A stretch of 64,000 nucleotides of DNA from Legionella brunensis (lineage in GTDB: Bacteria > Pseudomonadota > Gammaproteobacteria > Legionellales > Legionellaceae), in contig NZ_LNXV01000003.1 of NCBI RefSeq assembly GCF_001467025.1, positions 62,001 to 126,000 of the forward strand, in the 5' to 3' direction. Position numbers and translations under genes: made by a program. The notes beneath the pieces are model-generated. The model saw only the letters and a program-made list of their open reading frames with translations, searched no databases and had not been told where the DNA came from. Shown piece by piece: positions 8,844 to 17,141 of the stretch (position 1 is the stretch's first letter; each line of letters begins with the position of its first letter).

Positions 8844-9447
8844 GCTGGCTCGAGAGTTGGTTAACGTGAGCTTGCAAACGTTCAACATCAAGCACTAGTT
8901 TATCAAGGTCGTGAAAAAAATCCTCTATTTCTTCCCGGGGCGGGAAGATGCGCATTTCTTCTTGGAGATAATCACTTAGATTATGACGCATGGATTCACT
9001 CAAGTGCTTTTTAAAAGCAAGTCCCTGGCGGAATAAAGAACCGAATTGATGAGCAACTACATCGCCAGTGAAATGAGCGAGATGACCTTCCCAATCAATA
9101 TCCAGCTCATCAAATAATTTTTTAACTTCTTGTCCTAATTCAACATCGCCTGAAAGTCTAATTTTATCATTGAATAAAGAACGAGCTTTAGACGCAGGCA
9201 GAAAGCTTAATCGAATTAAACCAAGGGGGCTGCTATGAATGATAGTGTCTGGTTGTCCATCATAATCAGCAAGTAGTTTTAATTGTTCTTGTTCAAAGAG
9301 AATAAAAAAATTCACCCCAAGAGGTGCAATAATGACTTCAAGTGCTTTACCATGCAAGGCAGTAATTTTAGCAGGCATAGACTCATCCAGGGCTAGCGCA
9401 TGATTAATAGCTTTTTGCAGTGCTTTTAATGAATATTTTTTGATCAT
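8830..9447 (-). CDS. ubiJ: Ubiquinone biosynthesis accessory factor UbiJ (SCP2 domain)
   Basis: A 205-aa cytoplasmic protein with an N-terminal SCP2-like lipid-binding domain (roughly residues 15-115, including the DTIIHSSPLGLIRL and SGDVELGQEVKKLFDEL segments) and a C-terminal helical, coiled-coil-like tail that ends in DLDKLVLDVERLQAHVNQL. UbiJ holds ubiquinone intermediates in a soluble complex with other Ubi proteins. Its place between ubiE and ubiB, with six bases to ubiE and overlap with ubiB, confirms the assignment. Confidence 0.93.
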   Translation of the reverse strand: MIKKYSLKALQKAINHALALDESMPAKITALHGKALEVIIAPLGVNFFILFEQEQLKLLADYDGQPDTIIHSSPLGLIRLSFLPASKARSLFNDKIRLSGDVELGQEVKKLFDELDIDWEGHLAHFTGDVVAHQFGSLFRQGLAFKKHLSESMRHNLSDYLQEEMRIFPPREEIEDFFHDLDKLVLDVERLQAHVNQLSSQHEID

Positions 9448-9453
9448 AATACC

Positions 9454-10206
9454 TCAATATTTGTAAGCAATGTGCAAGGCAACAATACCACCACTTAAAT
9501 TATAATAATGACAATCTTCAAATCCTGCTTTCTCAATCATAGTTTTTAATCCCTCTTGATTGGGATGCATACGAATAGATTCAGCCAAATATTGATAACT
9601 CTCCCCATCTTGGGCAAAAAACTCACCGAGCTTAGGCAACACCTTGAAAGAATACAAATCATAAATGGGTTTTAATCCGGGCAGCGTGGGCGTTGAGAAT
9701 TCCAGCACCATAAGTTTTCCGCCAGGCTTACAGACACGATACATAGAACGCAATGCTTCATCTTTATCAGTGACATTACGTAAGCCAAAACCAATTGTAA
9801 TGCAATGAAAGCTATTATTGGCAAATGGTAGACTTTGCGCGTTGGCTTGTACGAAATCGATATTGGTGAAGAGTCCTTCATCAAGAAGACGATCACGTCC
9901 TACTGCAAGCATGGCCTCATTAATATCAGCCAGAATGACTTTACCTGACTCACCTACTTTCCTACTAAGTAGCCGTGTAAGGTCACCACTCCCACCGGCT
10001 AAGTCAAGCACAGAATGCCCTGGACGAACTTGACTTATCTCTATTGTGAAGCGCTTCCATAGATGATGTACACCTATAGACATGATGTTATTCATTAGAT
10101 CGTAATTTTTAGCAACCGATTTGAAAACGGCGCCAACTTTTTTCTCTTTTTCATCCCAGGCAACTGATTCAAAGCCAAAATGGGTCACTTTTTCATTATC
10201 GGTCAT
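9454..10206 (-). CDS. ubiE: Ubiquinone/menaquinone C-methyltransferase UbiE
   Basis: SAM-dependent C-methyltransferase of ubiquinone (and menaquinone) synthesis. The 250-aa protein contains the SAM-binding loop [26 protein letters not shown], and the UbiE signatures [18 protein letters not shown] and [17 protein letters not shown]. It is the first gene of the minus-strand group ubiE-ubiJ-ubiB-tatA-tatB. The region upstream, facing the MFS gene, should hold the promoter, but no convincing sigma-70 site was recognised. Confidence 0.96.
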   Translation of the reverse strand: MTDNEKVTHFGFESVAWDEKEKKVGAVFKSVAKNYDLMNNIMSIGVHHLWKRFTIEISQVRPGHSVLDLAGGSGDLTRLLSRKVGESGKVILADINEAMLAVGRDRLLDEGLFTNIDFVQANAQSLPFANNSFHCITIGFGLRNVTDKDEALRSMYRVCKPGGKLMVLEFSTPTLPGLKPIYDLYSFKVLPKLGEFFAQDGESYQYLAESIRMHPNQEGLKTMIEKAGFEDCHYYNLSGGIVALHIAYKY

Positions 10207-10391
10207 TGGTACAAGTCTAAGTACATAGGTGACTTATCTTAACCTATCTAGAGCCGATACCCAACGAAAATGACGGCTAGAGCTAGAAAAGTAATTGAGG
10301 CCCCACCCTGGTTGCTGCTATCTTGTTGTAGATGTATGCCTATAATCTTATTATTCCCATATATCAATCGTCCGGCTAATTAGAAGCGAGT

Positions 10392-11558
10392 ATGCTCATG
10401 ATTGCTGTAGTGTTTGAGACTTTCGTCCCTTTGCTAAGCCTTTTTATCTTTCTATTAGGTACAGGCTTTTTTTCAACATTGCTTGCTTTGGCGATGACGC
10501 TTAATCATGCCTCTCCTGTGATGATTGGAGCAATGACTGCTGTTTATTATGCAGGGTTGGTCTTAGGCTCATTTCGTGCGGAACGTTTTATTACCCGTGT
10601 GGGGCATGTAAGTGCTTATTCTGTATTTTCATCGATGCTTGCTGTTATCTATTTAGTACATGGCTTCCTCTATGATGTAAGTTTGTGGATCATTTTGCGT
10701 TTTATTGCAGGGTTTGCCGCGGCGGGGTTATTTGTTGTTATTGAAAGTTGGTTGTTATGTAAGAGTACGCAAACAAACCGCGGGCAAGTGCTTTCCCTTT
10801 ATATGATTGCGTTTTATGCCGCCCAAAGTTTGGGGCAGTTTTTTTTAAATCTAGGCGACCCTAAAACTCTATTACTTTATGCTGTGGCATCGCTGATGTG
10901 TTCTTTGTCCATCATCCCTTTATCGATGTCCTATGTGGCTTCACCAAAATTTGATAAATCATCAACACTCAGTCTTAGAGCATTAGCCCGTATCTCTGCT
11001 TCGGGGTTAATCGGATGTTTAAGTTCAGGTTTAATTATGGGGGGGCTCTATGCATTTATGCCTACTTATTTGAGTGATTTATTTCACGATAAAGCAGAAG
11101 TTGCTAAATATATGTTTGCCATAATTTTTGGCGGCATGTTGTTACAATACCCTGTTGGCAAATTATCTGATGTAATCGAGCGTGGTAGCGTTTTGATTAT
11201 GCTTTCTGTTGGCACGATAGTCGTGTCCATTCTGCTCATGTTTGGGCATCCCAGCCTATGGTTTGTTTTTAGTTTGATGCTTTTATTTGGCGGACTGACA
11301 TTCACGTTGTATCCGATCAGCATTAGTCATGCCTGCGATTTGCTAGACCCTCGTGATATTGTGGCGGGAACGCAAAGCTTATTACTGGCTTATAGTTTGG
11401 GCGCTATGATTGGGCCGTTTATAGCTTCAGTTTATATGCATACCTTTGGTTCACGAGGACTTTTTATGTACTTTAGTAGTATCTGTGGTTTTATTGTCCC
11501 TTTATTTATTTTATGGAAAAATCCTGCGAGAGATGAATCTTTCTTGAGTATGCCTTAG
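10392..11558 (+). CDS. MFS transporter, YcaD-like
   Basis: A 388-aa inner-membrane protein with about twelve hydrophobic helices in two six-helix halves. Motifs include GSFRAERFITRVGH after helix 2 (MFS motif A position), RFIAGFAAAGLFVVIESWL and YPVGKLSDVIERG in the second half (the repeated motif A), and LAYSLGAMIGPFIAS. This pattern fits the YcaD group of proton-driven major facilitator transporters, whose substrates are largely unknown. It stands alone, with ubiE divergent upstream and a DUF1841 gene overlapping its end by four bases in convergent orientation. Confidence 0.88.
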   Translation: MLMIAVVFETFVPLLSLFIFLLGTGFFSTLLALAMTLNHASPVMIGAMTAVYYAGLVLGSFRAERFITRVGHVSAYSVFSSMLAVIYLVHGFLYDVSLWIILRFIAGFAAAGLFVVIESWLLCKSTQTNRGQVLSLYMIAFYAAQSLGQFFLNLGDPKTLLLYAVASLMCSLSIIPLSMSYVASPKFDKSSTLSLRALARISASGLIGCLSSGLIMGGLYAFMPTYLSDLFHDKAEVAKYMFAIIFGGMLLQYPVGKLSDVIERGSVLIMLSVGTIVVSILLMFGHPSLWFVFSLMLLFGGLTFTLYPISISHACDLLDPRDIVAGTQSLLLAYSLGAMIGPFIASVYMHTFGSRGLFMYFSSICGFIVPLFILWKNPARDESFLSMP

Positions 11559-11983
11559 GTCAATAAGTGCGTTAATCCTTGCAGATAATTGTTTTCATCG
11601 GGCATGCAATTATCACGTTGTGCTTGCCATAAGCACTCTGCCAAATGTTCCATCATCAGATGTTCTACAGCAAGTTCATCGTTATACTTTTTTAGTAGTT
11701 GTCGAAAAATTTTGCTTATGCCAACGGGTCTATCGGTGCTCACCTGATCACGAATAGCCAAGTGCAGCCCCATGTGCAAAAAGGGGTTGGCTTGTCCCAT
11801 TTCTGGAAAATAATTTTGTTCTTTATATTTTGGGTTTTCCAATATCACATGGTATTCCGGATGAGCAAGTATCACATCGACAATTTGCTGCTCAAGAGGT
11901 AATAAGGGTTGCTTTTGGCGATATTTTTGCCAACTGGAAAAAAAAAGTTGTCGGGTATCTTGTACATTATCACCGTAAAACAT
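11555..11983 (-). CDS. DUF1841 family protein
   Basis: A 142-aa soluble protein of the proteobacterial DUF1841 family, recognised from YPEMGQANPFLHMGLHLAIRDQ-like sequence, here FPEMGQANPFLHMGLHLAI, and the following PVGISKIFRQLLKK. The C-terminal half is helical with many histidines (AVEHLMMEHLAECLWQAQRD), which hints at metal binding, but no function is established for the family. It is single-gene, convergent with the MFS gene. No signal peptide or membrane helix is seen. Confidence 0.85.
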   Translation of the reverse strand: MFYGDNVQDTRQLFFSSWQKYRQKQPLLPLEQQIVDVILAHPEYHVILENPKYKEQNYFPEMGQANPFLHMGLHLAIRDQVSTDRPVGISKIFRQLLKKYNDELAVEHLMMEHLAECLWQAQRDNCMPDENNYLQGLTHLLT

Positions 11984-12316
11984 ATTTAACCTGCATTATT
12001 TTTTAATGTTTGGAGTCTAGCTCAGGAAAGGCATAACAACAATCTTGTTAGAGATGACTTAAGCTCTCTTTTGCAAGATTGCAACACCTAGGAAGCATAG
12101 TGTTATTAATGAAGTCGCTTAAAATCTTGACAATCTTCCTGTGTCTATGAGATAGTGCCGTTGCGAGGTTGGACTTGCTATGTGTCATTCCACTGGGTCA
12201 ATTGGCGACACACTGATTGGCCCTTTCTATATCTTCCTGCGGTAATAAATTTAATCTTGCTTTTTTTTCTACCATACGTTAAAAAGATTATTCAAATTTT
12301 TTCAATGGAGTTGAGA
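11984..12316. other. Intergenic region before an orphan membrane-protein gene
   Basis: About 330 bp between a minus-strand and a plus-strand gene. No RNA gene or repeat was recognised. One sigma-70-like site for the downstream gene is TTGACA at 12127-12132 and GATAGT at 12151-12156, with an 18-bp spacer. An open frame runs through the last 160 bp in phase with the downstream gene, but it lacks family support and a good ribosome-binding site, so it was not included. Confidence 0.4.
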
Positions 12317-13048
12317 ATGCTAAGAGCTTTTGGATTCACGTCATATTTTTTTAATTCGCCCCCTACTCCTCCCCAGCAAAAATTAGATTCTTCTGTTACT
12401 TTTGATTATCGCAATACAGAGCATATTGATATCATTAAAAATCGCATCGCGCGTTTTAAACAAGCACAGGCTGCAATTTATAGTTTTGATAATAAAATTA
12501 TTAGTGGCCTGGCTGTGGGAACGGTTTGTTGGGCTGGCGCTTCGATTCCTCTTCCATTTACACCAACGATCACTATTTCCTTAGCGAGTTTTTCTTATGC
12601 GTCGTATCAATTGGGTCGCCGCCCTGATTCTGGCTTGCTTGAGCCTTATCGTGAAGCGCTGACGGATCTAATTGAAGTCTACAAATGGTCCATGCATGGC
12701 AAAACAAACACTTGGTATAAATTAGGTGTGCCCCAAATCCAAGATTTGATTTTAACTTTAGGTCCTTGGGTGCCGACAGAAACTATTGCTATCTGGGAGG
12801 AAAAGGATTTAGAGCCTGGTAGATTTTCTTCCCGAGGATTAGAACCGACCAAAGAATTTAAAGACAAGTTAAATGAATTGGCTGCTGGAGCGCATACTAA
12901 AAGCATTTGGTTTTCTGTGTACGGCGAAAATGGCACCGATGATTTGATTAATGCCGCGAGTGCCTATTTAAAACAAGTTGCCTTAGGAGCTGCAGAGAAA
13001 TACGCGCCTACACCCGTGACAACGCTCTTTAAATTACATAACAATTAA
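12317..13048 (+). CDS. Orphan protein with one hydrophobic region
   Basis: Not recognised. The preferred start gives 243 aa, preceded by GGAGTTGAGA; an in-frame ATG twelve bases upstream is possible. After a proline-rich start (FFNSPPTPPQQ) and a charged helix near residues 30-60, a stretch of about 40 hydrophobic residues (IISGLAVGTVCWAGA onwards) could form a membrane hairpin. The rest is soluble-looking, with a tryptophan-rich middle and a helical end. It is monocistronic with its own likely promoter. It has the character of a lineage-specific Legionella protein; secretion by Dot/Icm is possible but unsupported by any specific motif here. Confidence 0.75.
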   Translation: MLRAFGFTSYFFNSPPTPPQQKLDSSVTFDYRNTEHIDIIKNRIARFKQAQAAIYSFDNKIISGLAVGTVCWAGASIPLPFTPTITISLASFSYASYQLGRRPDSGLLEPYREALTDLIEVYKWSMHGKTNTWYKLGVPQIQDLILTLGPWVPTETIAIWEEKDLEPGRFSSRGLEPTKEFKDKLNELAAGAHTKSIWFSVYGENGTDDLINAASAYLKQVALGAAEKYAPTPVTTLFKLHNN

Positions 13049-13082
13049 GCACAGATGTAAGGTTAAATTCTCTCTATATTGT

Positions 13083-13682
13083 TTAACTGAAAGCAAGTTT
13101 ACAACTCAGAAATAACATCAAAATACCACTGGAAAACTCAATGCGTCGCCAAACGGCGGCGCGCGTGAGTACTTCTGAAAAATAATGGGTAGTAAAAGTC
13201 AGCGAAAAAAACCAAAATAAACTGGAGGTAATGACACCCAATAAAAATGCTTGCTGATGCTCAGGGTATTGACTACTACCACCACCAATAATTACTAAGC
13301 TATCAATGATTGCATGAGGGTTAAGCAAACTAAAACCTAATGCTAACATGATGATTTGCCAGCGACTTGTGGCTTCCTGTGCTTTAGCGGTTTCTCTACT
13401 TTGCTTGCTTAAGGCTCGTTTTAACGCTTGTGCACCATAATAAAAAAGAAACGCCACGCCAAACCAGGTAATCCATATTTTTAAAGTAGGATGAAGTTCA
13501 AGCATATGGTGTAATCCTGCAACACTTGCGCAAACTAAAATAATATCGCAGCAGAAACAGATTGTTGCAGAAAGTGCTGCATGTTTGCGCAATGCTCCTT
13601 GGCGGATCAAAAATACGTTTTGCGGACCAAGGGCAGTGATTAAAGACAGTCCTAGCATGAGTCCATTGAGATATACAAACAT
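13083..13682 (-). CDS. LysE/ArgO family amino-acid exporter
   Basis: A 199-aa inner-membrane protein with about six hydrophobic helices. The start contains LGLSLITALGPQNVFLIRQG and the middle GFSLLNPHAIIDSLVIIGG, both hallmarks of LysE/ArgO exporters, which expel lysine or arginine. The ATG was chosen over a TTG two codons upstream. It is divergent from an ArgP-like LysR gene across about 96 bp of AT-rich DNA; in E. coli ArgP activates argO and LysG activates lysE in Corynebacterium, so the same pairing is likely. Arginine versus lysine specificity cannot be read from sequence. Confidence 0.9.
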   Translation of the reverse strand: MFVYLNGLMLGLSLITALGPQNVFLIRQGALRKHAALSATICFCCDIILVCASVAGLHHMLELHPTLKIWITWFGVAFLFYYGAQALKRALSKQSRETAKAQEATSRWQIIMLALGFSLLNPHAIIDSLVIIGGGSSQYPEHQQAFLLGVITSSLFWFFSLTFTTHYFSEVLTRAAVWRRIEFSSGILMLFLSCKLAFS

Positions 13683-13778
13683 TGACAACTCTTAAATTTG
13701 TTACAAAAGAGTGGCAATTATTAACCATTTTTACTTATAATTAAAATTAATAATTATTATGATTGATAAATTTTGCTT

Positions 13779-14663
13779 ATGAGAATAGAGCAGCGTGGTT
13801 TACAGGCTTTAGATGCAGTTATTCAAACACAAAGCTTTGCGGGAGCAGCCAAGCAATTATTCATAACTCAGCCGGCCGTCACCCAACGGATTAAGCAATT
13901 GGAAGCTCAATTTGGTCAACCATTACTAATTCGTAGCCTACCCTACCAAGCCACTCCATTGGGTGAGAAGTTATTAAGTTTGTTGCGTCGTACACGCTTA
14001 TTGGAAGAACACCTCCTGCAAGAAATAAAAAAAGAGCTGCCTGCTCGATTGTCCGTAGCATTAAACCGCGATAGTTTGGAAACTTGGTTTTCGCGCTTAC
14101 TCGTTGACTTGGAAATTCTTGAGAAAATTAACATTGATATCATTACGGACGATCAAGAAGTGACAATTGATTATTTTCGTAAAGGCTCTGTCTCAGCATG
14201 TGTGACTACTTACAATCGCGCCTTACCAGGTTGTGAATGTACCTTATTGGGGCATATGAACTATTTGTTGGTGGCCTCTCCTCATTTTATTGCCCAGCAT
14301 TTTAATAATAAAAAATCATTAGCAGAAAATTTGGCCAATGCACCAGCTATTGTTTTCGATAATCGCGACAGATTACCAGAACACTTCTTTAATCATTTTT
14401 TTAATAAGCCGCTTTCTCTTCGCCGTTACCATATGGTGCCTTCTGTTCAGGCATACAAACAATTTGCATTACAAGGCTATGGTTACGGTTGGATCCCAAG
14501 TTTAGATATTGCTAGTGAATTGGCCAAGGGGGAGTTGCAAGAAATTTGCCCTGATAAACGTTGGTTAATGCCCCTTTATTGGCATTACTGGCAATTACCA
14601 GCTAAACAATACCAGTTGTTCATTAAAAAAATAGAAAAAGGGGCTAAACAATTTTTAATATAA
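13779..14663 (+). CDS. argP: LysR family regulator, ArgP/IciA-like
   Basis: A 294-aa LysR-type regulator. Residues 1-65 hold the winged helix-turn-helix (LQALDAVIQTQSFAGAAKQL, then TQPAVTQRIKQLEAQFG); residues 90-290 form the periplasmic-binding-like effector domain. The sequence matches the ArgP type, which senses lysine or arginine and activates the exporter argO. Its divergent position next to a LysE/ArgO gene supports this. The first ATG was preferred to a TTG two codons upstream; the ribosome-binding site is weak. The intervening AT-rich DNA presumably carries the operator. Confidence 0.88.
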   Translation: MRIEQRGLQALDAVIQTQSFAGAAKQLFITQPAVTQRIKQLEAQFGQPLLIRSLPYQATPLGEKLLSLLRRTRLLEEHLLQEIKKELPARLSVALNRDSLETWFSRLLVDLEILEKINIDIITDDQEVTIDYFRKGSVSACVTTYNRALPGCECTLLGHMNYLLVASPHFIAQHFNNKKSLAENLANAPAIVFDNRDRLPEHFFNHFFNKPLSLRRYHMVPSVQAYKQFALQGYGYGWIPSLDIASELAKGELQEICPDKRWLMPLYWHYWQLPAKQYQLFIKKIEKGAKQFLI

Positions 14664-14670
14664 TGTAAGT

Positions 14671-15024
14671 CTAGGCTATCTTGACTTCAACTTTCCCCTC
14701 AGTAATTCGAGTAGGGTAAACTTTGAGTTCTTTAGGTTTGGCGATCTTCCCTAATAATGTTCCTACAGCTTTAGGCCAAGGTGACCAGCATTTTACCGCT
14801 CCTGTGGCTAGATCAAATTCACTTTTGTGGAAAGGGCAAACAATTGCACAATCATCATTGATTTTGCCTTTGCTAAGAGGTAACTTGAAATGAGGGCATT
14901 GGGCTTGTACAGCATGAACTTGCTCTTTGTGCCATATAAATAGAATCTTATGGTTATCGATTACCAATGTTTCGCGTTCGTTCTTTTTAAGTTGCGATAA
15001 ATCGATTGCTGCTTTCCACGCCAT
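14671..15024 (-). CDS. Stand-alone Rieske [2Fe-2S] ferredoxin
   Basis: A 117-aa soluble protein made of a single Rieske domain. The two cluster motifs are visible: CPHFKLPLSKG (Cys-x-His) and CPFHKSEFD (Cys-x2-His). Similar small proteins act as ferredoxins for oxygenases or nitrite reductases, or remain unassigned. No oxygenase component lies beside it; it is convergent with argP and divergent from the cytochrome c gene. Partner unknown. Confidence 0.9.
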   Translation of the reverse strand: MAWKAAIDLSQLKKNERETLVIDNHKILFIWHKEQVHAVQAQCPHFKLPLSKGKINDDCAIVCPFHKSEFDLATGAVKCWSPWPKAVGTLLGKIAKPKELKVYPTRITEGKVEVKIA

Positions 15025-15127
15025 AAGCTTTCCCTTGAGTTGTATTTGAAAGGCGCATAATAGCAGTGCTAATTTAGGTTGTCAGCCAACTTCATGGCAT
15101 TTTTGCAAAATCTCTCAATGATCAACG

Positions 15128-15155
15128 TTGCAAGTTGCCTGGGGAGGGGTATAAA
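15128..15155 (+). promoter_or_regulatory. Candidate sigma-70 promoter of the cytochrome/cox cluster
   Basis: TTGCAA (15128-15133) and TATAAA (15150-15155) are separated by 16 bp, about 60 bp upstream of the tetraheme cytochrome start. Both hexamers are close to consensus. Confidence 0.42.
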
Positions 15156-15182
15156 ATGCCGAAATTATTTTTCCTGCCAGTA

Positions 15183-15199
15183 ATTACCTTAATGGTAAT
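15183..15199. promoter_or_regulatory. Short inverted repeat downstream of the cox-cluster promoter
   Basis: ATTACC and GGTAAT form a perfect 6-bp inverted repeat with a 5-bp spacer (TTAAT), between the candidate -10 box and the ribosome-binding site AAAGGAGGG. The position would suit a repressor operator. No known regulator consensus was recognised. Confidence 0.3.
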
Positions 15200-15217
15200 A
15201 AGTTTAAAGGAGGGAGC

Positions 15218-17020
15218 GTGGGCTCTTTGTTGAAAAAAAACGCAATTATTGCCTCTTTTTTGGTGACCTACAGTATATTGTCAGGTTCTTTATATGCAGC
15301 TAGTAAGACAGATATTACTCAAAAGGACAAGGCTGCCGAGCAATCAAAAGCCCTTTCGACTTCAAAGCCTAGTCCTGATGCCAATACGACTGCGGATGTT
15401 AAGGTAACGCCCAAATCAGCATCGGCAAGCAATGCAGACTCTAATGCTAATACTTCTCAGCCTTCGACGACAGGAACACCGGCAACAACCAATACGACAG
15501 CTACTCAGCCTATCGTTACGGAAAATCCTAAGCCTACACAGAATACTCTGAATGCTGTTGATGACAGAAATAGACCGGTAGAGCCATTAATTGATGGTTA
15601 CTATCCACCTTATCCACCAACCACGGCAGCAGCAGGTATGCAAGCAGAATTAATTGCTCGTGGCGAATATTTAGCAAAAATGGGTGACTGCATTGCCTGT
15701 CATACTGACGTCAAAGGTGGCACACCAGCTTATGCAGGTGGATTGCCCATTAATACTCCTTTCGGCACATTTTATAGCCCTAACATCACCCCTGACAAAG
15801 ACACGGGTATTGGTAAGTGGACTGAAGAGGATTTCATCCGGGCTTTAAAAGAAGGGCGCGACCCAGAGGGGCGAAATTATTTTCCAGTTTTCCCCTATAT
15901 CTATTTTTCTAAAATTACTGATGATGATGCGCGTGCTCTCTATGCCTACTTCATGAGCATTCCACCTGTTAAGCAGAAAAATAAATCCTTGCCTTTTCCA
16001 TTTAATGTTCCGGGTTCACGTTTGGCTCTATGGGGATGGAATATATTATTTTTCTTCCCTGAAGATAATGCAATTGAGTATGATGCAGAGCGCTCCCCTG
16101 CATGGAACCGAGGCAAATATATTGTTGATAGTTTAGGTCACTGCAGCATGTGCCACACACCACTCAATATATTTGGTGCGCCCAAAGATCGATTCTACTT
16201 AACGGGGACTTTTATAGACGGTTATTGGGCTCCGAATATAACAAAATACGGATTACGTTCGGTAAGTCGTTATGAAGTTGCGGATGTTTTTGCTCAAGGG
16301 CAACTTATTAATAGAGCAGGTCCAGTAGCCGGACCCATGGCAGAAGTAAATCACAATAGCTTAAGCTACCTCACAGAAGAGGATAGACTTGCTATTGCGA
16401 CTTATTTAAAGACCGTAACTTCCGATGAGCCTTTAGGTGTTCCTGCTTCGGAAAGTCAACCTACCATTAAACGTGGAAAGCAAGTCTATGTTAATTCCTG
16501 CATCATCTGCCATCAACGAGGTGAGATGTCCGCTCCAATTATTGGGAATAGCGCCAATTGGTATATGCGTTTAAAGAGTCGAGGTTTAACGGGACTTTAT
16601 CGTCATGCTATCCATGGCTATAACAGCATGCCAGTGAGAGGTGCTTGCGTAACCTGTTCGGATAATGATGTGATGGCTGCTGTGGATTATATTTTAAATG
16701 CCTCGTTAACCCGTTCTCAATGGCAGGATTTGGCCACTGGAGGTGCTGCAAAATACCCAGCGAATGGTCAAGAAATTTACAATGAAAACTGCAGTATGTG
16801 CCATAACGATGGCAAACAAGGAGCGCCTAAAATTGGTGATAAAGCCGTTTGGGAGCCCATTATTGAGAAAAATATTGATGTTTTAGTCGAAAACACAATA
16901 AGGGGTGGGTACCATCCAAAAAATGGCGGTTGTAAGCAATGCACCACGGGTGAAATTCTTGAGGCAATTAAGTACATGGTGAGCCGATCAAAAACAGAGG
17001 GTAATTATTCACTGTGGTAA
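15218..17020 (+). CDS. Tetraheme cytochrome c (diheme plus two cytochrome c5-like domains)
   Basis: A 600-aa exported protein with four covalent haem sites: C158IACH, C309SMCH, C428IICH and C525SMCH. It starts at GTG after a strong AAAGGAGGG. An N-terminal hydrophobic anchor or signal (ASFLVTYSILSGSLYA) is followed by about 90 residues rich in S, T, P, A and N, likely a flexible tether. Residues 140-390 resemble the diheme cytochrome subunits of membrane alcohol/gluconate dehydrogenases. The last 170 residues are two cytochrome c5-like domains, each with the extra Cys-x2-Cys pair (GACVTC, GGCKQC). Just upstream of coxB, it probably delivers electrons to the oxidase (inference). Confidence 0.9.
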   Translation: MGSLLKKNAIIASFLVTYSILSGSLYAASKTDITQKDKAAEQSKALSTSKPSPDANTTADVKVTPKSASASNADSNANTSQPSTTGTPATTNTTATQPIVTENPKPTQNTLNAVDDRNRPVEPLIDGYYPPYPPTTAAAGMQAELIARGEYLAKMGDCIACHTDVKGGTPAYAGGLPINTPFGTFYSPNITPDKDTGIGKWTEEDFIRALKEGRDPEGRNYFPVFPYIYFSKITDDDARALYAYFMSIPPVKQKNKSLPFPFNVPGSRLALWGWNILFFFPEDNAIEYDAERSPAWNRGKYIVDSLGHCSMCHTPLNIFGAPKDRFYLTGTFIDGYWAPNITKYGLRSVSRYEVADVFAQGQLINRAGPVAGPMAEVNHNSLSYLTEEDRLAIATYLKTVTSDEPLGVPASESQPTIKRGKQVYVNSCIICHQRGEMSAPIIGNSANWYMRLKSRGLTGLYRHAIHGYNSMPVRGACVTCSDNDVMAAVDYILNASLTRSQWQDLATGGAAKYPANGQEIYNENCSMCHNDGKQGAPKIGDKAVWEPIIEKNIDVLVENTIRGGYHPKNGGCKQCTTGEILEAIKYMVSRSKTEGNYSLW

Positions 17021-17080
17021 TAAAATTCTAAACCTAGATTCATTAGAATTAATTGTTGATCCGTCATGGTTATAACACGA

Positions 17081-17114
17081 AAAGTCAGTCTTGCATTCGC
17101 AAGATTGACTTTTA
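17081..17114 (+). terminator. Strong hairpin between cytochrome c gene and coxB
   Basis: AAAGTCAGTCTTGC and GCAAGATTGACTTT pair around an ATTC loop, giving a 14-base stem with one internal mismatch. The following T-tract is short, so it may act as a partial terminator or mRNA-end stabiliser within the cox cluster. Confidence 0.6.
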
Positions 17115-17141
17115 AGAAACCTGACTATTTAAAGAGGTGAT

